A DNA stretch of 64,000 bases from Candidatus Onthenecus intestinigallinarum (GCA_018713325.1 DVFJ01000030.1:29484-93483); one strand, 5' to 3'; counted from the first letter of the stretch, positions 36,930 to 46,248 are shown. Notes: generated by a model from the letters alone, not told the origin. Made by a program: numbers and translations.

Positions 36930-38114
36930 TCAGTCTGAAACGGCCCCCGCGTCCGCCGCGCACGCGCACATCCACGCGCAGCACAGGGGCAGCACGTCGG
37001 GATCGACGCGGAACAGGCCGTTGTGGTGCGGGTGACAGCAGCCCTTTTCCGGCGCGCGCATGCCGACCTGCACGTAGCAGCAGGGGGCGATGGCGCGGTA
37101 TTGCGCAAAGTCGTCGCCAAGCATGGAGGGCTCCTGGGGCAGGATGCGCTCGGGCGGGACCAGGCGCGCCGCCGCGGCGTTGGCCAGGGCGCACAGGTGC
37201 GGGTCGTTGTATACGACGCCCGCGACCTCGTTGAGCGCGACCTCCGCCGTGCAGCCGTGCGCTGCGGCCACATCGGAGGAGATGCGGCGCAGCGCGTCGA
37301 TGAGCGTGCGGCGCACGCCGTCGTCGAATGCGCGCAGCGTGCCCTCGAGCACGGCCTCCCCGGCGATGATGTTGCAGCGCGTGCCGGCATGGAACGAGCC
37401 GACCGTCAGCACCGCGCCCTGCGTGGGCGGCACCAGACGCGAGACGACGTGCTGGAGCGACTGCACCACCGCCGCGCCCGCCGCCACCGCGTCCGCGCAC
37501 AGGTGCGGCGTGGCGCCGTGGCCGCCGCGCCCGTGAATCGTGAGCGTGAACATGTCGGGGCTGGCGCACACGCCGCCGGGCGAGGCGTGCAGCGTGCCGG
37601 TCGGATACAGGCTCCACACGTGCAGGCCGAAGAAGGCCTGCGCGTCGTCCACCAGGCCCGTGCGGATCACCTCGTCCGCGCCGTGCTCGCCCTCCTCCGC
37701 CGGCTGAAAGATCACCTTGTACGTGCCCGAAAGCTCCGCACGCCGCTCGTGCAGCAGCAGCGCCGCATGCACGCCCACCGCGGTGTGCGCGTCGTGTCCG
37801 CAGCCGTGCATCAGGCCGTCCGCCTCGGAGCGGTAGGGCAGGTCGGTCAGCTCCTGCATCTCCAGCGCGTCGGTGTCAAAGCGCAGGCCCACGGTCCGGC
37901 CGGGGCGCGCGCCGTGGATGACCGCCACGGTGATGTTGTCCTTGGGGCAGAGCAGCTGCACGCCCGCGCGGGAGAGAAGATCGCGCACGCGTGCGTTGGT
38001 GCGCACTTCCCGGTGCGAGGGCTCGGGGTGGCGGTGCAGGTCTTCAAAGAGCGCGCGCATGACGTCAAAGCGGGTCTGCGCTTCGTTCATCCAGTCGATT
38101 GTCATCGCGTTCAC
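36930..38114 (-). CDS. M20 family amidohydrolase/peptidase
   Basis: 394 residues. Metal-site motifs of the M20D (hippurate hydrolase/AbgB/IAA-amino acid hydrolase) group are present: LRFDTDALEM, MHGCGHDAHTAVGVHAALLL, FQPAEEGEHGADEVI, then the dimerisation domain with GRGGHGATPHLCADAVAAGA and the final His in CCHPHHNGLF. It hydrolyses an N-acyl amino acid or related amide; the exact substrate is not predictable. It lies alone, converging with metG. Confidence 0.9.
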   Translation of the reverse strand: MNAMTIDWMNEAQTRFDVMRALFEDLHRHPEPSHREVRTNARVRDLLSRAGVQLLCPKDNITVAVIHGARPGRTVGLRFDTDALEMQELTDLPYRSEADGLMHGCGHDAHTAVGVHAALLLHERRAELSGTYKVIFQPAEEGEHGADEVIRTGLVDDAQAFFGLHVWSLYPTGTLHASPGGVCASPDMFTLTIHGRGGHGATPHLCADAVAAGAAVVQSLQHVVSRLVPPTQGAVLTVGSFHAGTRCNIIAGEAVLEGTLRAFDDGVRRTLIDALRRISSDVAAAHGCTAEVALNEVAGVVYNDPHLCALANAAAARLVPPERILPQEPSMLGDDFAQYRAIAPCCYVQVGMRAPEKGCCHPHHNGLFRVDPDVLPLCCAWMCACAADAGAVSD

Positions 38115-38188
38115 GCCTTTCCATGGGGTTCATGCCTGTAGGATTCTGCGCGCGCGGGCCGATTCCTGCCGGCAGGGAGATGTCACCC

Positions 38189-38218
38189 TTGACTTTGCGC
38201 GCGCGCCTGCTGTAAGAT
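38189..38218 (+). promoter_or_regulatory. promoter of the rhaM-recQ genes
   Basis: TTGACT at 38189-38194 and TAAGAT at 38213-38218, 18-base spacer, 42 bases before the rhaM start. Confidence 0.6.
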
Positions 38219-38259
38219 GGAGGCATGATCTACGCGCACAAAGGGGATGAAGCGTCTTT

Positions 38260-38571
38260 ATGGAACGTTTCGCATGGAAGGGCACGGTGCTGCCCGGCAA
38301 AATCGAGGAGTACAAGCGCCGCCACGCCGAGATCTGGCCCGAGATGACCGAGGTGCTCAACCGGGCCGGCGTGCACAACTACACCATCTGGCTGGCGGGC
38401 CACGACCTGTTCGGCTACTACGAGTGCGAGAGCGTGGATTACGCGGCCCGCGTGCAGGCGGAGAGCCCCGTCGTCGCGCGCTGGAACGAATCCATGCAGG
38501 GCATCATGCGCATGGACTACGACGGGCGCACCGGCGAGGGCGGCATGGAGAGGGTGTTCTACCACGCCTGA
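38260..38571 (+). CDS. rhaM: L-rhamnose mutarotase-like protein
   Basis: 103 residues, the length of RhaM. FAWKGTVLPGKIEEYKRRHAEIWPEM, with the conserved His, and the middle NYTIWLAGHDLFGYYECE match the family, which interconverts the alpha and beta anomers of rhamnose. No rhamnose isomerase, kinase or aldolase is nearby, so its sugar may be another hexose. It is followed after four bases by recQ. Confidence 0.88.
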   Translation: MERFAWKGTVLPGKIEEYKRRHAEIWPEMTEVLNRAGVHNYTIWLAGHDLFGYYECESVDYAARVQAESPVVARWNESMQGIMRMDYDGRTGEGGMERVFYHA

Positions 38572-38575
38572 GGAC

Positions 38576-40084
38576 ATGGTAAGCGCGCTGCGTGTGCTCA
38601 AGGACGTGTTCGGCTACGACGGCTTTCGCGACGGGCAGGAGCAGGCCGTCCGGGCCATCCTGCAGGGGCGGGACGTGCTGGCCGTCATGCCCACGGGCGC
38701 AGGCAAGTCGATCTGCTATCAGCTGCCGGCGCTGCTGCTGCCGGGCGTCACGCTGGTGGTCTCGCCGCTGATCTCGCTGATGCAGGATCAGGTGTCGGCG
38801 CTCGTGCAAAGCGGCGTGCGCGCGGCGTATCTGAACACGTCGCTCACGCCCGGCCAGATGCGCCGCGCGCTGCAAAACGCCTGCGCGGGCATGTACCGGA
38901 TCATCTACGTCGCGCCGGAGCGATTGCTCACGCCGGCGATGTCGCAGCTGCTGTGCAGCGTGCCCGTGCCGCTGGTGGCGGTGGATGAGGCGCACTGCGT
39001 GTCGCAGTGGGGGCAGGACTTTCGGCCGGGCTATCTGGACATTGCGCGGTTCATTCAGGACATGCCCAGACGTCCCATCGTCGCGGCGTTTACGGCCACG
39101 GCCACCAGAGAAGTGTCGCGCGACATTCGGGAGCTGCTGCAGCTGCACAACCCGGTGTGTGTGCAGACGGGCTATGACCGCGCCAATCTCTTTTTCGAGG
39201 TGCGCCGGCCCCGAGATAAGGATGCGGAGCTGCTGAGCCTGATGGACGAGCTGAACGCGCGCAACGCCTGCGGCATCGTCTACTGCTCGACGCGGCGCAG
39301 CGTGGAGGACGTGGCGGCGATGCTGCGCGCGCACGGCTACCGTGCGGCGGGCTACCATGCCGGCATGGATGACGAGCAGCGCATGTGCGCGCAGGCGGCA
39401 TTTGTGAATGGAGAGGCGAACGTCATCGTGGCGACGAACGCCTTCGGCATGGGCATCGATAAATCGGACGTGAGCTTTGTGGTGCACTACAACCTGCCCA
39501 AGGACATGGAGAGCTACTATCAGGAGGCAGGGCGCGCAGGACGCGACGGATCGCCTGCGCGCTGCGTGCTGCTCTATGAGCGGAAGGATGTGGCCACCGC
39601 GCGCTTTCTGATCGAGCGGTCGGAGCACGGCCCGGCGCAGGAGGGCGGGGAAATGCAGGCCCGCGCACTGGAGCGGCTCAGGCGCATGACGCTTTACGCC
39701 ACGGCACACGAGTGCCTGCGCGCGATGATCCTGAGCTACTTTGGCGAAAGCGCGCCAAGGCGCTGCGGCAACTGCGGCAACTGCGACAACCGCCCGGCCG
39801 AGGCACAGCGGCGCACGAAGCGCCGCCCGGAGGATGGCAGAGAGCCCGTGGGGAGCGACGAGGCGCTCTTTGAACGCCTGGTACGCCTGCGCAAGCGGGA
39901 AGCGCAACGGCTGGGCGTTCCGGCGTTCGTGGTGTTTTCCAATGCGACGCTGCTGGACATGAGCCGCAAGCGTCCGCTGACCATGGACGCGCTGCTGCAG
40001 GTGTCCGGCGTGGGCCGGCAGAAGATGGCGCAACATGGCGCGCTGTTCATCCGCGAGATTGACGACTTTCTGGCCGGCCGGTGA
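38576..40084 (+). CDS. recQ: ATP-dependent DNA helicase RecQ
   Basis: 502 residues. Helicase motifs: VMPTGAGKSICYQLPAL (I), VVSPLISLMQDQV (Ia), AVDEAHCVSQWG (II), FTATAT (III), ATNAFGMGIDKSD (V) and YYQEAGRAGRDG (VI). The zinc-binding domain has CGNCGNCDN near residue 395, and an HRDC domain forms the C-terminal 80 residues (SGVGRQKMAQHG). The winged-helix part between them is shorter than in E. coli RecQ (about 610 residues). It unwinds recombination and stalled-fork intermediates. Confidence 0.95.
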   Translation: MVSALRVLKDVFGYDGFRDGQEQAVRAILQGRDVLAVMPTGAGKSICYQLPALLLPGVTLVVSPLISLMQDQVSALVQSGVRAAYLNTSLTPGQMRRALQNACAGMYRIIYVAPERLLTPAMSQLLCSVPVPLVAVDEAHCVSQWGQDFRPGYLDIARFIQDMPRRPIVAAFTATATREVSRDIRELLQLHNPVCVQTGYDRANLFFEVRRPRDKDAELLSLMDELNARNACGIVYCSTRRSVEDVAAMLRAHGYRAAGYHAGMDDEQRMCAQAAFVNGEANVIVATNAFGMGIDKSDVSFVVHYNLPKDMESYYQEAGRAGRDGSPARCVLLYERKDVATARFLIERSEHGPAQEGGEMQARALERLRRMTLYATAHECLRAMILSYFGESAPRRCGNCGNCDNRPAEAQRRTKRRPEDGREPVGSDEALFERLVRLRKREAQRLGVPAFVVFSNATLLDMSRKRPLTMDALLQVSGVGRQKMAQHGALFIREIDDFLAGR

Positions 40085-40125
40085 CGGCGGCCATGGCGCA
40101 GGAAACAAAAAAGAGGGGAAACGAC

Positions 40126-41070
40126 ATGGAAAAAAACGTCGCCGCAAGCATCGAACAGAACGTCTCCCGGGTCGTCGTGGGCTGCGGACAGACCGTGCGC
40201 CTGCTGCTGGCCGCGCTGCTGGCGGGCGGACATGTGCTGCTGCAGGACGTGCCCGGCACCGGCAAGACGACGCTGTGCAAGGCCGTCGCCCGCTCCATTG
40301 ACGCGCGCTTTTCGCGCATCCAGTTTACGCCCGACCTGCTGCCATCGGACGTGACAGGCCTGTCGTACTACAATCCCAAGGAGGGCGCGTTCGTCTTCCG
40401 CCAGGGGCCGGCGTTTTGCAACGTCCTGCTGGCCGATGAGATCAACCGCGCCACGCCGCGCACGCAAAGCGCCCTGCTGGAGTGTATGGAGGAGCGCCAG
40501 ATCACCGTCGACGGCGTCACGCGCGCGCTGGCGCGGCCCTTCTTTGTCGTCGCCACGCAGAATCCGGTGGAGACGGCGGGCACATTCCCGCTGCCCGAGG
40601 CGCAGATGGACCGGTTTCTCATGCGCCTGAGCATGGGCCTGCCCTCGCTGGAGGGCGAGGTCGCCATGCTGGAGCGCTTCGTGCAGCGAAGCCCGCTGGA
40701 GGAGCTGCAGCCCGTGTGCACGGCCGGGGAGGTCGAGCGCGCGCAGCAGGCCTGCCGGGAGGTGTACGTGCACCCCGCGCTCATGGAATACGTCGCGCGC
40801 CTGTGCCGGGCCACGCGCGAGAGCCGGGAGGTCGCCTGCGGCGTCAGCCCGCGCGGCACGCTGGCGCTGCTGCGCGCGTCGCAGGGCTATGCCATGGCGC
40901 AGGGGCGCTCGTTCGTCACGCCCGAGGACGTCAAGGCGGTCGCGCCCGCCGTGCTCACGCACCGCCTGCTGCCCGAGCGGGCGAGCGGCGCGCGCATGGA
41001 GGACGTCGTCGGCGAGGCGCTGGCGACGCAGGCCGTGCCCACGGAGGCGTGGGGCGCGGCGCGCGCATGA
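40126..41070 (+). CDS. MoxR-family AAA ATPase
   Basis: 314 residues. Walker A DVPGTGKTTLCKAVA, the MoxR motif RIQFTPDLLPSDVTG, Walker B LLADEINRATPRTQSALLECM and sensor 1 VVATQNPVE are clear, with a C-terminal AAA lid. Start at ATG 40126 with GAGGGG upstream. MoxR ATPases act as chaperones with partner DUF58/VWA proteins. The stop overlaps the start of the DUF58 gene, forming a moxR-DUF58-DUF4129 operon. Confidence 0.94.
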   Translation: MEKNVAASIEQNVSRVVVGCGQTVRLLLAALLAGGHVLLQDVPGTGKTTLCKAVARSIDARFSRIQFTPDLLPSDVTGLSYYNPKEGAFVFRQGPAFCNVLLADEINRATPRTQSALLECMEERQITVDGVTRALARPFFVVATQNPVETAGTFPLPEAQMDRFLMRLSMGLPSLEGEVAMLERFVQRSPLEELQPVCTAGEVERAQQACREVYVHPALMEYVARLCRATRESREVACGVSPRGTLALLRASQGYAMAQGRSFVTPEDVKAVAPAVLTHRLLPERASGARMEDVVGEALATQAVPTEAWGAARA

Positions 41071-42179
41071 GCGCGCTGCTGCTGCTGGCGGGGCTGCTGC
41101 TGTTTGCGGCGGCGCTGGATCGGGCGTTTCGCGCCTGGTGGCACAGGGGGCTGTCGCTCTCGGTGGCGTTTGGCGAGCCCACGGCCTTTGAGGGCGGCCA
41201 GGCGCAGATCGTGGAGACGGTCGAGAACCGCAAGATGCTGCCCCTGCCCATCGTGCGCGCGACGTTTGAGATCGACCGCAGCCTCGCCTTCGAGGGACAG
41301 GAGAACGTCAGCGTGTCCGACCGCTGCTACAAGCAGGATGTGTTTTCACTGCTGTTCTATCAGCGCGTGACGCGAACCATCGCGCTCACGTGCACGCGGC
41401 GGGGGTTTTACCGCGTGGAGCGCGCGGACCTCATCGTCAGCGCGCCGCTGCTGGAGCGCGAGCACGCGCGAACGTTTCCGCAGCGCACGGCGCTCTGCGT
41501 CTATCCGCGTGCGGTGGATGCGGCGCGGCTGGAGGCGCCGTTTCGCCGCCTGACGGGCGAGATGCGCGTGCGCCGCTTCGTGCTGGAGGATCCGTTCGCA
41601 TTCCGCGGCATCCGCGAATACGCGCCGGGCGACGCGATGAACGCCGTCAACTGGAAGGCCAGCGCCCGGATGGGCAGCCTGATGGTCAACCAGCGGGATA
41701 CGACGGCCTCGCAGTCGGCGCTCGTGCTGCTCAACGTGGAGGATGACACCGCCTGGTATGACGAGGAGATCCACGAGGAGGCGATCCGCGTGGCGGCGGG
41801 GCTGTGCCTGCGCCTGCTGGACGCGGGCGCGAGCGTGGGCCTTTGCAGCAATGGGCGCGACCTGGAGACGGGCGAGGCGACTGACGTGCGGCCGGGCATC
41901 GGCGCGCGTCAGCGCGCGCTGCTGCTCACGGCGCTGGCGCGCATCGACCTGAAGCTGCAGGCCGCGCCGTTTGAAGCCCGGATGCGCGCAAAGGCGCTGG
42001 ACGGGCGCGACAACCCGCCGATGTACGTGTTGGTCTCCAAGAGCCAGCGCCCGCCTGTGCGCGAGGCGTTTTGGGATATGGACGGCGCGCTGATGGTCGT
42101 GCCGCTGCGCGCGGACGGCGCACTTGTGCCCGCGCCGCGGGGCGGCTTTGACGTCATGCGCTGGGAGGTGGCCTCATGA
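41067..42179 (+). CDS. DUF58 domain protein
   Basis: 370 residues. One N-terminal membrane segment (LLLLAGLLLFAAALD), a beta-rich part, and the DUF58 signature FRGIREYAPGDAMNAVNWKA, followed by a vWA-like fold (SALVLLNVEDD). ATGA overlaps tie it to both neighbours. DUF58 proteins are the usual partners of MoxR ATPases; the molecular role is unknown, but links to cell envelope and stress have been reported. Confidence 0.9.
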   Translation: MSALLLLAGLLLFAAALDRAFRAWWHRGLSLSVAFGEPTAFEGGQAQIVETVENRKMLPLPIVRATFEIDRSLAFEGQENVSVSDRCYKQDVFSLLFYQRVTRTIALTCTRRGFYRVERADLIVSAPLLEREHARTFPQRTALCVYPRAVDAARLEAPFRRLTGEMRVRRFVLEDPFAFRGIREYAPGDAMNAVNWKASARMGSLMVNQRDTTASQSALVLLNVEDDTAWYDEEIHEEAIRVAAGLCLRLLDAGASVGLCSNGRDLETGEATDVRPGIGARQRALLLTALARIDLKLQAAPFEARMRAKALDGRDNPPMYVLVSKSQRPPVREAFWDMDGALMVVPLRADGALVPAPRGGFDVMRWEVAS

Positions 42180-43420
42180 GGCGAAGGACGCGCGCCGCGC
42201 TGGGGATGCTGGGATGCGCGCTGCTGGCGTGCTGCACGCTGAGCGCGCCCGCGCTGCTGCTGGGCATGGATGCGGGGCAGACGGCGCTGTGCTGCGCGTA
42301 TCTGTGCTTGTGCGTCGCGATCACGCATGCGCTGTGCGCGTGCACGCGCGCGCTGTGGCAGTACGTGCCCGCGTGTGCGCTGACCTGCGCCGCGGCGGCG
42401 CTGCTGCCCGTCTGCCTGCCGCTTCGCATCGCGTCCGGCGCGCTGTGCGCCGTGCTGTGCGTGTGGCGGCTGTACGGGCGCGCGGCGGACAAGCCCGTCC
42501 TGCCGGATACGCCCGCCTATCCGGCGCTGGCGGTCTTCGTGATCGCCTGCGTCGCGGGCGCGGCGCTGCAGGACGAGCGCGTCGTGCGCCTCTCGTGCGC
42601 GCTGTGCGTGCCCTATGCGCTGACGGCCATGGCCTTCCGCGCGCAGGAGAACCTGGGCGCGTTCCTCTCGCGCTACGGGATGATCGCACGGCTGCCGGAG
42701 CGACGCGTGCGCGCCGGTGCGCGCGGCATGTTGATCGCCTGCTGCGCGCTGGCAGCGCTGTGCATGGCGCTGATGGCGCTCTCCGGCGCGGAGCGGATCG
42801 CATACCTGGCCGGCGGCCTGCTGCTGTCGTGCCTGCGGTTCCTCGTCTCGCTGCTGCCCTCGGGCGGCGATGCGCCGCAGGAGCCGTCGCTGGACACGCC
42901 GGGCGGCGGCATGGGCGGCCTGCCCGCGGTGGAGGCGGCCGAACCCTCGGCATTTTGGCTGCTGATGCAGCAGGTGCTGCGCGTGCTGACGATCGGGGCG
43001 CTGGCCGCGGGCGCGGTTGCGCTGACGGTCTATTGTATCTACCGGCTCAGCCGGCGCTTCGGCGAGGGCGGCGCGCAGGCGGGCGACCGGGCGGAGTTCA
43101 TCGCCCCGCCCACGCGGGAGGAGCGCCTGCGCCGGGCGCGGGCGAAGGGCGTGGATGTGGCGCTGCCCTTCACGCCCGAGGGCGCGGTGCGTCGCGCGTT
43201 CATGGCGGCGGTGCGCTCGCGCACGCGGGCGCGGCCCGGCCCAGCGCTGACGCCGCAGGAGATCGAGGACTTTGCCGGCATGGAGCCGGGCGAGGCGCGC
43301 AGCGCGCTGCACGAGCTGTACGCGCGGGCGCGCTACGGCGGCGGCGTCACGCGCGAAGAGGCGCGCGCGCTGCGCATGACGTTGAAACGACGGGCCGCCG
43401 CACGGTCGGCCCGAAAGTAA
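42176..43420 (+). CDS. polytopic membrane protein with DUF4129-like C-terminus
   Basis: 414 residues. About eight hydrophobic segments, unusually rich in Cys in the first 100 residues (about 14 Cys), then a periplasmic/linker part, a last helix at about 266-285, and a cytoplasmic tail with VRRAFMAAV, LTPQEIEDFAG and LHELYARARYGG, which resemble DUF4129. In many genomes the third gene of a moxR-DUF58 operon is a transglutaminase-DUF4129 fusion; here the transglutaminase is absent. Function unknown. Confidence 0.7.
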   Translation: MRRRTRAALGMLGCALLACCTLSAPALLLGMDAGQTALCCAYLCLCVAITHALCACTRALWQYVPACALTCAAAALLPVCLPLRIASGALCAVLCVWRLYGRAADKPVLPDTPAYPALAVFVIACVAGAALQDERVVRLSCALCVPYALTAMAFRAQENLGAFLSRYGMIARLPERRVRAGARGMLIACCALAALCMALMALSGAERIAYLAGGLLLSCLRFLVSLLPSGGDAPQEPSLDTPGGGMGGLPAVEAAEPSAFWLLMQQVLRVLTIGALAAGAVALTVYCIYRLSRRFGEGGAQAGDRAEFIAPPTREERLRRARAKGVDVALPFTPEGAVRRAFMAAVRSRTRARPGPALTPQEIEDFAGMEPGEARSALHELYARARYGGGVTREEARALRMTLKRRAAARSARK

Positions 43421-43434
43421 AGGAGTGTTGTCGC

Positions 43435-44196
43435 ATGCGATTGGGAGCACAGCTGTACACGGTTCGGACGTACATCCAGAACGAGCGCGACTTTCGCGAG
43501 TCCATGCGCCGCGTGGCGGCCATCGGGTATCGGGACGTGCAGATCTCGGGCACGGGGCGGATCGATCCGCGGACGATGCGCGCGATCTGCGACGAATATG
43601 GGCTGAAGATCGGCTTGACGCACACGGACCCCGAGCGCATCCTGAACGACGTGGAGGGCGTGATCGCCGACCATGACGCGCTGGGATGCGACTACGTGGG
43701 TATCGGCGGCATGCCGGAGCGCTACCGCAGCGCGGCGTGGGTCGAGCGGTTTGCCGAGGATTTCACGCGGCCGGCCGAGCGCCTGCGCGCGGCGGGCAAG
43801 CGGCTCATGTACCACAACCACAACTTCGAGTGGGAGCGCATGCCGGACGGCCGGCGGATGATCGACGTGCTGCTCGCGTCCATGCCCGCGGAGTTGATGG
43901 GCATCACGCTGGATACGTACTGGGTGCAGGCGGCGGGCGCGGACGTGCTTGCGTTCATCGACCGGGTGCAGGACCGCATTCCGTGCGTGCACCTCAAGGA
44001 CATGGCGGTGAAGGGCTTTGAGCAGCGCTTCGCGCCGGTGGGCGAGGGCAACATCGACTTTGCGCGCGTGCTGGCGCGCCTGCAGCAGATCGGCAAGACG
44101 CAGTACATGTACGTCGAGCAGGACGCCAGCTATGGCGAGGATCCGTTCGACTGCCTCCGGCGCAGCTACGACAACGTGCGCGCCATGGGCTACTGA
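43435..44196 (+). CDS. sugar phosphate isomerase/epimerase-like TIM barrel
   Basis: 253 residues from ATG 43435 (AAAGGAG upstream). Xylose isomerase-like (AP endonuclease 2) fold: LGAQLYTVRTY at the start, LMYHNHNFEWER, MGITLDTYWVQAAGAD with a probable metal-binding Asp, CVHLKDMAV and YVEQDAS. Members act as isomerases, epimerases or dehydratases on sugars and inositols. It is 14 bases after the moxR-type operon and may be co-transcribed, with a terminator after it. Confidence 0.87.
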   Translation: MRLGAQLYTVRTYIQNERDFRESMRRVAAIGYRDVQISGTGRIDPRTMRAICDEYGLKIGLTHTDPERILNDVEGVIADHDALGCDYVGIGGMPERYRSAAWVERFAEDFTRPAERLRAAGKRLMYHNHNFEWERMPDGRRMIDVLLASMPAELMGITLDTYWVQAAGADVLAFIDRVQDRIPCVHLKDMAVKGFEQRFAPVGEGNIDFARVLARLQQIGKTQYMYVEQDASYGEDPFDCLRRSYDNVRAMGY

Positions 44197-44206
44197 GCGC
44201 AAAAGG

Positions 44207-44245
44207 GCCCGCCGCCTGCGGTAAGCAGACGGCGGGCTCCTTTTG
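44207..44245. terminator. terminator between converging genes
   Basis: GCCCGCCG/CGGCGGGC stem with AAAA on the left and CCTTTT on the right; serves both strands. Confidence 0.85.
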
Positions 44246-44252
44246 GGTGGGG

Positions 44253-44501
44253 TCAGGCGTTTTGAAGCTTGTATTCCTCTAGCGCCCGGGCCAGCTGGTC
44301 GGGGCAGGAGGTGTTGCCGCGGCACTGGATGCCCTTGAGCATCTGGATGACGTCGTCGACGTTGCGGCCGACGACCAGGCGGGCCACGCCCTGCGTGTTG
44401 CCCGTGCAGCCGCCCTCGAAGCGGCAGGCGGTGACGATGCCGTCCTGTACGTCAAAGTCGATGCGGCGCGAGCAGGTGCCGTGGGTCTGATAGCTGTGCA
44501 T
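44253..44501 (-). CDS. TSCPD domain protein (TIGR03905 type)
   Basis: 82 residues. Four Cys and the motif GNTSCPDQLARALEEYK at the end mark the TSCPD fold, found at the C-terminus of some ribonucleotide reductases and as short free-standing proteins in Clostridia. THGTCSRRIDFDVQDG and FEGGCTGNTQGVARLVVG complete the family pattern. AAAGGAG precedes ATG 44501. Probably metal-binding; biological role unknown. Confidence 0.88.
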   Translation of the reverse strand: MHSYQTHGTCSRRIDFDVQDGIVTACRFEGGCTGNTQGVARLVVGRNVDDVIQMLKGIQCRGNTSCPDQLARALEEYKLQNA

Positions 44502-44670
44502 GGAATGATTCTCCTTTGTTCGTCGGATTGATGAGGGCACACAGGCCCTTCTTCTTTTTTCGCGCGCGCTCGCCAAATTCCTGCCTGTGCGCGGCAAAAA
44601 AACGCGCGCGGGACGCGGCGCGGGCCATCCGCATAGGATGCTGCAGACGGATGGCGGGGAGGAGAGGCGC

Positions 44671-45513
44671 ATGGGGGGACGGCTGATCGCGGCCGACAGC
44701 GCGGCGGGCGCGCTCTACAGCCTGGGTCCGGCGGGCGTACGGCGGGCGCCGCTGCCCGGCGCGGCGGCGTTGTGCGCACACGGCGCCGCGCTCTACTGCG
44801 CCTCCAAGCGCGAGGATGTCATCTGGCGTCTGGACGCGCGCACGCTCTGCCCGCAGGCGCTGTTTGCCGGCGGACCGAATGTCACGCGCCTGATCGCGTC
44901 GCCGGGCGGGGAGACGCTCTACGCGCTGTGCCAGGATGGGGACAGCGTGCTGGCGCTATGCGCGCGCACGGGCGCGCCGCAGATGCTGGCGCGCGCGGGA
45001 CAGCAGCCGCGCGGCATGGCGCTGGACCCGACGGGCCGGCTGCTGGCGGTGGCCGGCGGCGGGCGCTGCGAGGCGCTGGTGCTGGATGCGCGCACGCTTC
45101 GACTCGTGCGGCGCGTGCCGCTGCCCGGACCGGCGGCGGACGTCGCGTTCGGCGGCGGGATGCTGTACGCGCTGCACCAGGCGGGCGAGACGGCCGGGCG
45201 CGTGGTGGCGCTGCGCGCGCGCGGCGGCATGGCGTGGAGCGCGCCGGTGCCGGGGCTGCCGGGCGGGCTGTGCGCGGTACCGGGCGGCGTGCTGGCGGGC
45301 GCGGAGGGCGTATCCTGCCTGACGCGCGGCGGGGCGCTGTGGCGCGCGCCGATGGAGGGGCTGTGCGAGCGCGTGCTCGCGGCACAGGGGCGCGTGCTGC
45401 TCTCGGAGGCGCTGCAGGGCGGCGTGTACGCGCTGACCCCGCCGCGCGGCGGCTGCGAACAGCTGCTGCCCGCGCAGGCGGACGATCTTCTGTGGTATAC
45501 GGACGCGCCGTAG
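44671..45513 (+). CDS. beta-propeller-like protein of unknown function
   Basis: 280 residues from ATG 44671 (GGGGAGGAG upstream). It consists of short repeated strands of the YVTN/NHL type (LYALCQDGDSVLALCARTG, RGMALDPTGRLLAVAGGG, VLDARTLRLVRRVPLPG), consistent with a six- or seven-bladed propeller. No signal peptide or catalytic motif. It is the first of two plus-strand genes with 30 bases between them; the neighbour is a YwaF membrane protein. I do not recognise a specific family. Confidence 0.65.
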   Translation: MGGRLIAADSAAGALYSLGPAGVRRAPLPGAAALCAHGAALYCASKREDVIWRLDARTLCPQALFAGGPNVTRLIASPGGETLYALCQDGDSVLALCARTGAPQMLARAGQQPRGMALDPTGRLLAVAGGGRCEALVLDARTLRLVRRVPLPGPAADVAFGGGMLYALHQAGETAGRVVALRARGGMAWSAPVPGLPGGLCAVPGGVLAGAEGVSCLTRGGALWRAPMEGLCERVLAAQGRVLLSEALQGGVYALTPPRGGCEQLLPAQADDLLWYTDAP

Positions 45514-45543
45514 AGGCAAGGCTAAACGCCGGAGGCGATGGGC

Positions 45544-46248
45544 ATGCAGGCGGTCAGTCTGGCGTTTTGGGGATACTTCGGCGCATGCGCGGTGGCAGGC
45601 GCGCGCAGGCGGCCGGGGCGCGCAGGTCGCATGCTGTGCGCGCTGCTGGCGCTGTCGATGGCCGTCACGTGCGCCTGCGTCATCCAAAGCGGGCAGTCGC
45701 TCGTGCACACGCTGCTGCCGCTGCACCTGTGCTCGCTGTGCGCGTTGCTCGCGGCGGCATTTTACCTGCATCCGACGCGGGGCGTCTATCACTTTCTATG
45801 GTATCTGGGCATGCCGGGCGCGGCGCTGGCGCTGCTGTTCCCCTCCGTGCTGCAGGTGCCCTGGCAGGCGCCGCTGGAGGCGGCGTTCTTCTCGACGCAT
45901 GCGCTGATCGTCCTTTCGCCGCTGTGGCACGCTGCGGGCGGAACGCTCCCCGCGCCCGCCGCCGCGCCGCGCGCGCTGGCGCAGTGCAATCTCTTCGCCG
46001 CGTTCGTCTATGCGGTCGACCGGCTGCTGGGCATCAACTACCTGTTCCTCCTGGCCGCGCCTCCGGGCACGCCGCTGGCCTTTTTTGAGTCGTTGGGCCG
46101 CATCCCGTACCTGCTTTCGCTGGAGGCGGCGGCGGCGCTGTGCGTGGGCGCGATGGCGCTGGCCGCCCGGGGACTTGCCAGGCGGCCTGGGACGTGGTAT
46201 AATCCCCTTGCGCGCGATTCCGACCCAAGCGGTAATGCCGTCAGGTGA
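45544..46248 (+). CDS. YwaF/TIGR02206 family membrane protein
   Basis: 234 residues with about six helices. LLPLHLCSLCALLAAAFYL, WYLGMPGAALALLFPSVLQ, the HALIVLSPLW segment and LLGINYLFLLAAPPGTPL are the hallmarks of YwaF. The function of the family is not known. ATG 45544 has GGAGG at the right distance; ATG 45538 is too close. Its last 50 bases contain the promoter of the next transcription unit. Confidence 0.85.
   Translation: MQAVSLAFWGYFGACAVAGARRRPGRAGRMLCALLALSMAVTCACVIQSGQSLVHTLLPLHLCSLCALLAAAFYLHPTRGVYHFLWYLGMPGAALALLFPSVLQVPWQAPLEAAFFSTHALIVLSPLWHAAGGTLPAPAAAPRALAQCNLFAAFVYAVDRLLGINYLFLLAAPPGTPLAFFESLGRIPYLLSLEAAAALCVGAMALAARGLARRPGTWYNPLARDSDPSGNAVR
46175..46203 (+). promoter_or_regulatory. 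sigma-A promoter inside the end of ywaF
   Basis: TTGCCA at 46175-46180 and TATAAT at 46198-46203 with a 17-base spacer. Transcription would begin near 46210, still inside the ywaF-like gene, giving a leader of about 200 bases before the TM1266-like gene. Confidence 0.85.
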
